The position numbers and the translations under genes are program-made. This document shows positions 1 to 6,520 of a stretch of 64,000 bases of DNA, piece by piece. Positions within the stretch are counted from its first letter, which is position 1. Each line of letters opens with the position of its first letter. The notes beneath the pieces are model-generated. The model searched no databases. It was not told where the DNA came from and saw only the letters and a program-made list of their open reading frames with translations. Origin of the DNA: Marinibacterium profundimaris (lineage in GTDB: Bacteria > Pseudomonadota > Alphaproteobacteria > Rhodobacterales > Rhodobacteraceae); NCBI RefSeq assembly GCF_002210095.1, contig NZ_AQQR01000001.1, positions 310,001 through 374,000 of the forward strand, written 5' to 3'.

Positions 1-163
1 CGGCCTTCAGCGCCGCGCCGTTCAGCGCCCCGGCCGATGTGCCGGAAATCCCCGCGATCTCCACCTCTGGCTCTTCCAGCAACCGGTCCAGCACGCCCCA
101 GGTATAGGCCCCGTGCGCGCCGCCGCCCTGCAGCGCCAGGTTGATCCGCTTCTTCACCGTCAT
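1..163 (-). CDS. Patatin-like phospholipase family protein (partial, N-terminus only)
   Basis: This is the first 54 codons of a gene that reads off the left edge. The translation begins MTVKKRINLALQGGGAHGAY and contains a Gly-rich oxyanion-hole motif (QGGGAHG, residues 12-18), followed by the nucleophile elbow GISGTSAG (GxSxG). Both are the hallmarks of the patatin/RssA fold, which is a Ser-Asp lipid acyl hydrolase. The catalytic Asp lies outside the window, so activity cannot be judged. It diverges from ppk2, with about 340 bp between the two starts, and one copy of the dispersed repeat lies in that gap. In this bacterial group such proteins are often found near poly-hydroxybutyrate metabolism genes (family knowledge, not visible here). 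Confidence 0.85.
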   Translation of the reverse strand, partial: MTVKKRINLALQGGGAHGAYTWGVLDRLLEEPEVEIAGISGTSAGALNGAALKA

Positions 164-247
164 TTCCACCGTCCGATCCGGGCCCGACACCCCTCAAACA
201 TTCCGTTGACCGGGCGCCACGGGATCAACGGACCCCACGCCCCTGTC

Positions 248-308
248 TTCTTCTTGGCCCAAATACCTCCGGGGGAGTCCGCCAGCGGCGGACGGGGGCA
301 GCGCCCCC
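248..308 (-). repeat. Dispersed GC-rich palindromic repeat, copy A
   Basis: This is an approximately 60-bp element with three parts: a TTCTTCTTGG-type arm, an ATACCTCCGGGGGAGTCC core, and a GGGGGCAGCGCCCCC hairpin. The same arrangement recurs at 18936-18999 (inverted) and 44799-44858. The middle stem (GTCCGCC / GGCGGAC) varies in sequence but keeps pairing, so an RNA hairpin or a REP-like unit is likely. Here it lies between two divergent gene starts, so it is not simply a 3'-end terminator. Confidence 0.8.
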
Positions 309-501
309 GCGCGACGGTCCGTCCCGGCTCCGTCCCCCGTCTTTCTGCACCTGCACACATCCTCCACGTCTGTCGCGCAGGCGCAATGAAAATGACCGCG
401 CCGCCCTGCCGCAGGCCGATGACGCATAAGTCACATTGCTGTCGGAATACCTCTGCTAGAAGCAGGCCCTGACAGATCGCGCAGAGCAAGGAGCCAGAGC
501 C

Positions 502-1422
502 ATGGCCAAGCCCCCCAAGAAAGAACCCGCCCTCGACTGGCTCGAAGCCGAACTGGCCGATACGCTCGACGAGGATTACGAGCTGGAAATGTCCGAACCC
601 GCCCTGTCGATGGAACTTCGCCGGCTCTACCGAGAGGCGCATCCGCCGACGCTGGAGCGCAAGGATTACTTCGAACAGCTCATCCGCCTGCAATCCGAGC
701 TGATCAAGCTGCAGGACTGGGTCCAGCACACCGGCGAAAAGATCGTGGTGATCTTCGAAGGCCGCGACAGCGCCGGCAAGGGCGGGGTGATCAAGCGCAT
801 CACTCAGCGGCTCAACCCGCGCATCGTGCGCACCGTGGCCCTGCCCGCCCCCTCGGACCGCGAAAAGACGCAATGGTACTTCCAGCGCTACGTGCCGCAC
901 CTGCCGGCCGCGGGTGAAATCGTGCTCTTCGACCGCTCCTGGTACAACCGGTCCGGCGTGGAACGGGTGATGGGCTTTGCCTCGGAAGACGAGGTGGAAC
1001 AGTTCTTCAACGACGTGCCCGAATTCGAACGGATGCTGGTGCGCTCGGGCATCCGGCTGGTGAAATACTGGTTCTCGATCACCGATGCCGAACAGCAGCT
1101 GCGGTTCCTGATGCGCATCCACGACCCGATGAAGCAATGGAAGCTCTCGCCGATGGACCTGCAAAGCCGCGTCCGCTGGGAGGATTACACCAAGGCCAAG
1201 GAAGACACCTTCGCCCGAACCAACATCCCCGAAGCGCCCTGGTACATCGTGCCCGGCAACGACAAGAAACGCGCGCGGCTGAACTGCATCGACCACCTGC
1301 TGAGCATGGTGCCCTACGAGCCGGTCGAACACGAGGAGGTCAACCTTCCCGACCGCGTCCACAACGAGGAATACGAGCGCGCGGTGCTGCCGCCGGAGCT
1401 TTACGTGCCGTCGAAATACTGA
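502..1422 (+). CDS. ppk2: Polyphosphate kinase 2 (class I type)
   Basis: This 306-residue cytoplasmic enzyme transfers phosphate between inorganic polyphosphate and nucleoside diphosphates. It has the PPK2 P-loop variant GRDSAGKGG (residues about 90-98) and the Walker B/lid region FDRSWYNR (about 148-155). The basic helix motifs typical of the family (for example QWYFQRY) also match. The length fits single-domain PPK2. The ATG at 502 follows GGAG at a good distance. It stands alone, with a putative small-RNA gene on the opposite strand downstream. A second ppk2 lies at 58512-59381; the two differ in N-terminal extension and C-terminus, so they are paralogs rather than a recent duplication. 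Whether this one prefers ADP or GDP cannot be read from the sequence. Confidence 0.95.
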   Translation: MAKPPKKEPALDWLEAELADTLDEDYELEMSEPALSMELRRLYREAHPPTLERKDYFEQLIRLQSELIKLQDWVQHTGEKIVVIFEGRDSAGKGGVIKRITQRLNPRIVRTVALPAPSDREKTQWYFQRYVPHLPAAGEIVLFDRSWYNRSGVERVMGFASEDEVEQFFNDVPEFERMLVRSGIRLVKYWFSITDAEQQLRFLMRIHDPMKQWKLSPMDLQSRVRWEDYTKAKEDTFARTNIPEAPWYIVPGNDKKRARLNCIDHLLSMVPYEPVEHEEVNLPDRVHNEEYERAVLPPELYVPSKY

Positions 1423-1631
1423 CCGCCCCGCAGGCAGCACCCGGCCCCGGCGGACGATGGCCGATACCGGAAATTTCGAATGTCTGGTTGTGGCGCTTTC
1501 CGGGCGCGCGCGATAGAGACCCGGAGGCCGGGTCAAAGGCGGTGCCCGGCCCGCCCGCGCGGGCGCCGGAACCGACGCCGGTCACGGGCGCGCGCAGCGT
1601 CGATCTGTGCAACCGGAGACACTCGCCCGAC

Positions 1632-1660
1632 AAAAAAAACGCCGGCACAAGGCCGGCGTT
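1632..1660 (-). terminator. Rho-independent terminator of the candidate sRNA
   Basis: A perfect 9-bp GC-rich stem with a 5-nt loop (CTTGT) is followed by eight T on the minus strand. On the plus strand the hairpin has the A-run in front and no T-run behind, so it is a poor terminator for ppk2 and its orientation points to a minus-strand transcript. Confidence 0.8.
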
Positions 1661-1708
1661 CAGTTATTGAGGCAGGTTTCATACAGGCAAGAAACCTATC
1701 GAGCAGTG
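1632..1708 (-). ncRNA. Candidate trans-acting small RNA (about 75 nt)
   Basis: On the minus strand a promoter-like pair (TTGGAT at 1742-1737, 17-bp spacer, TATAAC at 1719-1714) is followed by two hairpins. The first has a perfect 7-bp stem AGGTTTC/GAAACCT (1697-1691 and 1680-1674) with a 10-nt loop. The second has a perfect 9-bp stem AACGCCGGC/GCCGGCGTT (1660-1652 and 1646-1638) and runs straight into eight U residues (1639-1632). There is no gene on this strand upstream that the terminator could serve, because the nearest gene, at 1814, points the other way. The layout (short 5' part, hairpin, linker, terminator hairpin with U8) is that of an Hfq-type sRNA. I do not recognise a named family. 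The ends are estimates. Confidence 0.6.
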
Positions 1709-1713
1709 CCTTA

Positions 1714-1742
1714 GTTATAAGCAATTTCAGGCTCGGATCCAA
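1714..1742 (-). promoter_or_regulatory. Putative sigma70-type promoter for the sRNA
   Basis: TTGGAT and TATAAC are separated by exactly 17 bp. The -10 matches the consensus at 5 of 6 positions, but the -35 only at the TTG. The predicted start near 1707 gives a transcript ending in the U-run. Confidence 0.4.
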
Positions 1743-1751
1743 GCTAAAAGT

Positions 1752-1780
1752 TTGAAAAGACGTAAATCCGCCCCTAGTCT
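1752..1780 (+). promoter_or_regulatory. Putative promoter of the solute-binding protein gene
   Basis: TTGAAA (1752-1757) and TAGTCT (1775-1780) are 17 bp apart and lead toward the gene at 1814. The -10 is weak. If real, it is nearly back-to-back with the sRNA promoter. Confidence 0.3.
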
Positions 1781-1813
1781 GAACCCACAATAAAATAAGG
1801 GCAGGACGAGATA

Positions 1814-3634
1814 GTGCACGCAATGCGTCGAGAATTTTTCCAAAAGAACTGCGTCGCACTGGCGCTCGCATGGGGCATACTGGCCCCTGTTACGGCGGCC
1901 GGAGAATCGGCCCATGGCATAGCTATGTACGGCGACCCGGCCCTGCCACCTGATTTTGTGTCCCTGCCCTATGCCAACCCCGATGCTCCCAGGGGCGGAA
2001 CAGTCGTTTTCGCCAATACCGGAGGTTTCGATTCCCTGAATCCCTTCATCCAGAAGGGCACCGTCCCCTGGCAGTCGCGCTTCTGGGGCTACGAATCTCT
2101 CATGGGACGATCCTGGGACGAGCCGTTTACCTTGTATGGCCTGCTGGCCGAATCGGTAACCGTGCCCGAGGACCGGTCCTGGGTCGAATTCACGCTGCGT
2201 CCAGAGGCCGCGTTCTCGGACGGCAGTCCCGTCACGATCGAGGATGTGATCTGGTCCTACGAAACGCTGGGAACGCAGGGACACCAGCGCTACCGCTCGT
2301 TCTGGACCCAGGTCGAGAGCATCGAGGCCACCGGCCCCCGCAGTGTGCGTTTGACGTTCGCCAGCGACAACCGCGAGCTTGCCCTGATCGCCGGCATGCG
2401 CCCGATCCTGAAGAAGGCCCAGTTCGAGGGGCGGGATTTCACAACCTCGGGCCTGCACGAGATCCCCATCGGCACCGCGCCCTACGTGGTCACCGATTAC
2501 GAGGCCGGCCGCTCGGTCACCTATACGCGCAATCCCGATTACTGGGGCAACGACATCGGCTTCCGGCGCGGCACCAACAATTTCGACGAGATGCGGATCG
2601 AGTTCTTCGGCGACGGCGTTGCCGCATTCGAAGCCTTCAAGGCCGGAGAGATTTCGGCCGTGCGCGAATACAATGCCGAGCAATGGAACACCGCCTACGA
2701 TTTCCCGGCGGTCCAGCGCGGCGACGTGGTGAAATCGGAAATCCACGATCAGAAGCCCACCGGGATGACGGGCCTGGTGATGAACACGCGCAAGCCCTTC
2801 TTCGACGACTGGCGGGTGCGCGACGCGATGATCCACGCCTTCAACTTCGAGTTCATCAACGAGGCGATCACCGGGGCCGCACAGGACCGGATCACCTCGT
2901 ATTTCGACAATTCCATCCTCGCCAAGCGCCCCGGCCCCGCCACCGGCCAGGTGAAGGCCTATCTCGAAGCCTGGGCCGGCGATCTGCCTCCCGGCGCGCT
3001 CGAGGGCTACGACCTGCCCGTCTCGGACGGCAGCGAACGCAACCGCGCCAATATCCGCGTGGCGCTGAAACAGCTGCAGGACGCAGGCTACACCGTCGAG
3101 GGCGGCAAGCTCACCGGCCCCGAAGGGCCCGTGACCTTCGAGATCCTGCTGCAGCAGGCCGACCGCGAGACGCGCACCGCCGTCGACATGTTCCTGCCCG
3201 CGCTGGAACGGCTGGGCATCGACGCGCGCGTCACCGTCATCGACGACGCGCAATATACGGAACGCATGCTGAACTTCGATTTCGACATGACCGCGTTCCG
3301 CCGCGCGCTGTCGCTGTCGCCGGGCAACGAGCAAAAGCTCTATTGGGGCTCCGAGGGGCGCGACACGCCCGGCTCGCGCAACATGATGGGCCTGGCCAGC
3401 CCCGCGGTGGACGGTCTGATCGACCGGATGCTGTCGGTCACGGAGTCGGAGGATTTCACCGCCGCGGTGCGCGCGCTCGACCGGGTGCTGACGGCCGAGC
3501 GGCTGGTGATCCCGATCTGGCGCTACGACGTCTCGCGCATCGCCCATGTGAAGGAAATGCACTACCCCGAGCAGCTTCCGATCTATGGCGACGGGCCAGA
3601 GTACATGCCGCAGATGTGGTGGTACGAGGAGTAA
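1814..3634 (+). CDS. ABC transporter substrate-binding protein, family 5 (oligopeptide/YejA-like)
   Basis: This 606-residue periplasmic solute-binding protein has an N-terminal signal sequence (hydrophobic VALALAWGILAPVTAAG, cleavage near the A-A-G). A long SBP_bac_5 domain follows, with typical segments such as NPDAPRGG and the DGSPVTIEDVIWSYETL region. Family 5 proteins of this length, with the early GIAMYGDPALPPDF-type segment, are usually the YejA/microcin C-type or peptide subgroup. The GTG at 1814 is preferred over the ATG at 1823 because AGGA at 1803-1806 is spaced 7 nt from the GTG. No permease or ATPase genes follow, so this is an orphan binding protein that presumably serves a transporter encoded elsewhere. 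Confidence 0.88.
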   Translation: MHAMRREFFQKNCVALALAWGILAPVTAAGESAHGIAMYGDPALPPDFVSLPYANPDAPRGGTVVFANTGGFDSLNPFIQKGTVPWQSRFWGYESLMGRSWDEPFTLYGLLAESVTVPEDRSWVEFTLRPEAAFSDGSPVTIEDVIWSYETLGTQGHQRYRSFWTQVESIEATGPRSVRLTFASDNRELALIAGMRPILKKAQFEGRDFTTSGLHEIPIGTAPYVVTDYEAGRSVTYTRNPDYWGNDIGFRRGTNNFDEMRIEFFGDGVAAFEAFKAGEISAVREYNAEQWNTAYDFPAVQRGDVVKSEIHDQKPTGMTGLVMNTRKPFFDDWRVRDAMIHAFNFEFINEAITGAAQDRITSYFDNSILAKRPGPATGQVKAYLEAWAGDLPPGALEGYDLPVSDGSERNRANIRVALKQLQDAGYTVEGGKLTGPEGPVTFEILLQQADRETRTAVDMFLPALERLGIDARVTVIDDAQYTERMLNFDFDMTAFRRALSLSPGNEQKLYWGSEGRDTPGSRNMMGLASPAVDGLIDRMLSVTESEDFTAAVRALDRVLTAERLVIPIWRYDVSRIAHVKEMHYPEQLPIYGDGPEYMPQMWWYEE

Positions 3635-3674
3635 GCGCCCCAACGGCAGCGCCCCCGACGCCCAGTGTCATGTC

Positions 3675-3696
3675 CCTGTCATATAGCTGTGACAGG
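3675..3696. promoter_or_regulatory. Inverted repeat, candidate ArsR operator
   Basis: CCTGTCA (3675-3681) and TGACAGG (3690-3696) are perfect inverted repeats around an 8-bp spacer containing TATAG, 60-80 bp upstream of the arsR-arsC start. Two direct copies of TGACGTT follow at 3711-3717 and 3723-3729. ArsR-family repressors bind short dyads overlapping their own promoter, so autoregulation is likely but inferred. Confidence 0.5.
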
Positions 3697-3757
3697 TCTG
3701 TTACGTGCCCTGACGTTCTGGTTGACGTTAGGGCGGGCGCTACGTACCCGGAGGTCA

Positions 3758-4597
3758 ATGGAAACAGATGTAGCAGACAGGTTGTCCGCATTGGCCCATG
3801 AACGGCGTCTCGACGTCTTTCGGCTGTTGATGCGGCGTTATCCCGATGCCGTCCCCGCGGGCGAGATTGCATCGGCTCTTGGCCTGCGGGCCAACACGAC
3901 CTCGGTCTACCTCTCGATCCTGCGGCGCGCCGGGCTGATCTCGCAGACGCGGTCGGGGACGTTCCAGCTTTACCAGATCCGGATGGAGTCGGTTCAGGAC
4001 ATGTTCGGCCGGATGCTGGGCGATTGCTGCCGCAACCGGCCCGACCTCTGCCTGCCCGGTCCGACGCAGCGGTCACTTCCCCTGCCCGATCCTACCGCGG
4101 AGCGCCCGCTACACGTGCTGTTCCTCTGCACCCACAATTCGGCCCGCTCGATTATCGCAGAGGCGATGCTGCGCGCTGCGGGCCCGCGCTTTCGGGCCCA
4201 TTCCGCCGGGACAGACCCGGCCGAGGCACCGCATCCCGCCGCGCTCGACCTGCTGAGGCAACACGGGCTCGACACCTCGGGCCTCACCTCGGATCCGGTG
4301 GAAAAGATGCTCGATTGCGGGATCGAAATGGACATGGTCATCACGGTCTGCGACGACGCCGCAAATGGCGACGACGTACACTGGCCCGGCGCGCCGCTGC
4401 ATGCGCATTGGGGCGTCGAGGATCCGCTCGACACCGGGTCCGAGGCAGAGCTGCGCGAGTCCATGGCCCGTGCCTTTGCCCAGATCCACCGCCGGATCAC
4501 CGCCTTCACCGCGCTGCCGATCGGCACACTGCCTCCGGCCGCGCTGCAGGGCCAGCTGGACGACATCGGCAGGCTCAGGACCCCCGTGACCGCCTGA
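3758..4597 (+). CDS. ArsR-type HTH regulator fused to arsenate reductase (LMW-phosphatase fold)
   Basis: This 279-residue protein joins two domains. Residues about 1-100 are a winged-helix ArsR domain (ADRLSALAHERRLDVFRLL, then a recognition helix near SVYLSILRRAGLI). Residues about 115-279 are a low-molecular-weight phosphatase/ArsC domain with the P-loop CTHNSAR (Cys124 to Arg130). The expected role is arsenic sensing plus reduction of arsenate to arsenite. A redox Cys is present in ITVCDD (Cys198), but the second resolving Cys seen in thioredoxin-linked ArsC, usually CP before WPG, is replaced (GDDVHWPG). The reduction partner is therefore uncertain. The start METDV at 3758 follows GGAGGT closely; an upstream in-frame ATG at 3665 lies inside the operator region and is unlikely. 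No arsenite exporter is adjacent. Confidence 0.87.
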   Translation: METDVADRLSALAHERRLDVFRLLMRRYPDAVPAGEIASALGLRANTTSVYLSILRRAGLISQTRSGTFQLYQIRMESVQDMFGRMLGDCCRNRPDLCLPGPTQRSLPLPDPTAERPLHVLFLCTHNSARSIIAEAMLRAAGPRFRAHSAGTDPAEAPHPAALDLLRQHGLDTSGLTSDPVEKMLDCGIEMDMVITVCDDAANGDDVHWPGAPLHAHWGVEDPLDTGSEAELRESMARAFAQIHRRITAFTALPIGTLPPAALQGQLDDIGRLRTPVTA

Positions 4598-4936
4598 GCG
4601 CAGCGCGCTGAACCTGGGCGCGTGCGCCCCGGGAAGGCCACAATCGCGCCGGCGGGGCGCCCGGAACCCCCATCATGCAGACCACCTCGAACCGTCCAGG
4701 CCAGCGCGTCTCGCTCACATTCGGGCCGGAGGCGCCGGTTTGGACGGCGCTGCGCCGATGGTCCGGCGGCCTCGCCCGCGGGTCCGTGCCGGGGATCCGA
4801 CGAAAACTGTCATGAATCAGTGGAAGATCCTGTCAGGCACCGTGCCGAAGCCTCGTCCGACATGTCATCGTCTCGTGCTTCACCGCAGAATTTGGAACGA
4901 GTCACTGATGCACTTGTGGCAGAATGACGCAACCAG

Positions 4937-4965
4937 TTGACCTTTTGATCAAAAAAACTCTACGT
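4937..4965 (+). promoter_or_regulatory. Putative promoter with palindromic spacer
   Basis: TTGACC (4937-4942) and CTACGT (4960-4965) are 17 bp apart, close to the alphaproteobacterial TTGACC/CTATAT pattern. The spacer begins with the remainder of a perfect 12-bp palindrome, TTTTGATCAAAA (4943-4954), a possible repressor site. The direction is toward the small gene at 5321. Confidence 0.4.
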
Positions 4966-5268
4966 CATTCCCGACCGTCTTCCCGCGTTTCGCGACACCC
5001 CCGACACCGAAGGCGTCCGCACCCAGGGGGAAGTGATTTTCCTTGGATTTCAATCCACTGAAACCCACGCCAAGGTTTATCACCAAGCATATTTCAACCC
5101 ACGCGATACCGCGCCGGACCATACACGTCTTTAGGCGGCAAGCCTTAACTCCACCGGAGCCCACTCTTTTTCTGTTTGAAGCGTGAAACGGTAAAATTTT
5201 CTGCGGTGCAGAAGGGGCTTTGCCGCAAAAGGCGACTCGGCGGGACTTTACGGCTCACCGGACGATTG

Positions 5269-5283
5269 TTAACGTTTCGTTAC
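5269..5283 (+). promoter_or_regulatory. CtrA-like binding site
   Basis: TTAA-N7-TTAC matches the CtrA consensus TTAA-N7-TTAA with one mismatch and lies 38 bp before the start of the small protein at 5321. A single site with a mismatch can occur by chance. Confidence 0.25.
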
Positions 5284-5320
5284 GGGAGGACGGGAAAATT
5301 AAGAAAAAGGGATGCTGCAC

Positions 5321-5560
5321 ATGTACTGGTCAGATCTGACCCAGAACTGGTCTCTTTGGTTTTCCAGGTTCAAGGCCCAATTCCCCAACCTGGATGAAGC
5401 CTCGATGCCCTTCCTCAAGCTGGATCGCATGCGTTTCGAAGCGCATCTGGCCGAGACCCACGACATGACCTTGCACGAAGCGCGCGAAGCCGTGGATGGT
5501 TTCCTGTATATCGAGACACTGGCCCGCGCCGAAGAAAACAAGCCCAGCGTCGAGGCCTGA
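5321..5560 (+). CDS. Small uncharacterised acidic protein
   Basis: This 79-residue soluble protein begins MYWSDLTQNWSLWFSRF and is predicted to be mostly helical. It has no signal peptide, membrane segment or known motif. Codon use matches neighbouring genes (strong third-position G/C), and a plausible Shine-Dalgarno AAAGGG lies 9 nt before ATG 5321, so I regard it as real. An ATG three codons earlier (5312) sits directly on that RBS and is less likely. I do not recognise the family and propose no function. Confidence 0.7.
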   Translation: MYWSDLTQNWSLWFSRFKAQFPNLDEASMPFLKLDRMRFEAHLAETHDMTLHEAREAVDGFLYIETLARAEENKPSVEA

Positions 5561-5829
5561 TGCCGCTGAAAGCGCGGGCTGGGCCACCCCGGCCCGCCGC
5601 ACTGCCTGTCGCCGGCCCGCAATCGTGGGATGGATGGCGGCGTCCTCTCCGGCCGGCCAAGGGGATCTGCCCCGAAGGCCTGCCAGGGAGACGCGGCGCC
5701 ACAGCGTCCGCGCAAGGCGGTCGATGCATGGGCTGACCCCGGCCGTCCGGCAACAAAGGCTTGTCCCGATACCGTCATCTGCATCGTCGCCGGTCTGCCA
5801 CAATGTCCGGGCAGCGCGCCGGCGGGATG

Positions 5830-6453
5830 TCAGGCCAGCGAGGTCACCCAGAGGATGCTGGCGTCTTCCTCGCTGACCGAGATCACGTTGTGCCCCATGG
5901 TCGCATCGTAATAGGCGCTGTCGCCGCGACGCATCTCCACGGGGTTGTAGAACTCGGTATACAGCTGGATCACACCGGTCAGGACATAGAGGAACTCCTC
6001 GCCGTCATGCCGGACCCAGCCGTCGAATTCCTCCATCGAGCGCGCGCGCACATGGGCGCGGTAGGGCAGCATCCGCTTCTGCGTCAGCTGCTCGGCCAGC
6101 AGCTCGTGTTCGTAGGTTGCCGTGGGCGTCTGCGCGCCCTCGCCCGACTTGGTCACCGCCATGCGCCCGTTCACCTGGTCCCGCTGCGGCGGGGTAAACA
6201 GCTGCGGCACCGAAATCTCCAGCCCCACGGCCAGCTTCTTCAGCGCGTCGTAGGTCGGCGACATCTGCCCGTTCTCGATCTTCGACAGGGTCGAGCGCGC
6301 CAGCCCCGCCTGACCGGCCGCCTGTTCCAGCGTCCAGTTCCGCGCCTTGCGCAGCTCGCGCACGCGGGCGCCCAGGTCCAGCGGTTCGGCGCTGGCGGCC
6401 TCTCCGGAGCTGCGGGCGATCCGGATGATGGATTTCGGGTCGATCGGTGGCAT
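5830..6453 (-). CDS. XRE-family regulator with C-terminal cupin domain
   Basis: This 207-residue protein has an HTH_3 domain at about residues 27-85 (LGARVRELRKARNWTLEQAA, then LARSTLSKIENGQMSPTYDAL) and a C-terminal cupin_2 barrel (about 130-205: HDGEEFLYVLTGVIQLYTE). This architecture is common among repressors and activators of small-molecule catabolism such as PuuR, in which the cupin probably binds the ligand. It is transcribed away from the acyl-CoA synthetase at 6521, and the 67-bp gap must hold both promoters, which suggests it regulates that operon (inference). An upstream in-frame ATG at 6522 would overlap the divergent gene start and is rejected in favour of 6453. Confidence 0.88.
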   Translation of the reverse strand: MPPIDPKSIIRIARSSGEAASAEPLDLGARVRELRKARNWTLEQAAGQAGLARSTLSKIENGQMSPTYDALKKLAVGLEISVPQLFTPPQRDQVNGRMAVTKSGEGAQTPTATYEHELLAEQLTQKRMLPYRAHVRARSMEEFDGWVRHDGEEFLYVLTGVIQLYTEFYNPVEMRRGDSAYYDATMGHNVISVSEEDASILWVTSLA

Positions 6454-6520
6454 GGCGACTTCAATAGGCCGCGCGGGCCGCGCTTGCAACGGCAACGCGA
6501 CCGGGCTAGCCCATTGGTCC

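Larger units (their letters stand above)
4598..5320. other. Gene-poor intergenic stretch
   Basis: About 720 bp without a convincing ORF. The first half is GC-rich like the coding DNA. The second half (from about 4900) is more AT-rich and contains a promoter-like pair at 4937-4965, a weak hairpin (AGGC/GCCT near 5135) followed by TTTTT at 5167-5171, and a CtrA-like site at 5269-5283. Short ORFs on either strand here have no recognisable features. It may carry a long leader or an unrecognised RNA. Confidence 0.5.

Noticed and set aside
160-1536. 458-residue ORF on the minus strand opposite ppk2
   Set aside because: It is the complement of ppk2 and has low-complexity Arg/His/Gly-rich shadow translation; the real minus-strand gene here is the patatin start ending at 163.
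1423-1631. tRNA-like element near TTTCGAATG (about 1475)
   Set aside because: No acceptor stem, D-arm or CCA-proximal pairing could be drawn around it.
1727-3643. Long 638-residue minus-strand ORF opposite the solute-binding protein
   Set aside because: It is a GC-rich antisense shadow with no motifs; the plus-strand gene has a signal peptide and a recognisable family.
4622-4940. Overlapping short plus-strand ORFs after arsR-arsC
   Set aside because: Pro/Arg/Ser-rich shadow composition, no Shine-Dalgarno and frames overlapping each other.
4937-4954. Possible FNR box (TTGAC...GATCAA)
   Set aside because: The half-site spacing is 6 rather than 4 bp, so it does not fit TTGAT-N4-ATCAA; it was retained only as a promoter with palindromic spacer.
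4949-5164. 71-residue minus-strand ORF in the gene-poor stretch
   Set aside because: No ribosome-binding site, no family resemblance and weak third-position bias; treated as non-coding.
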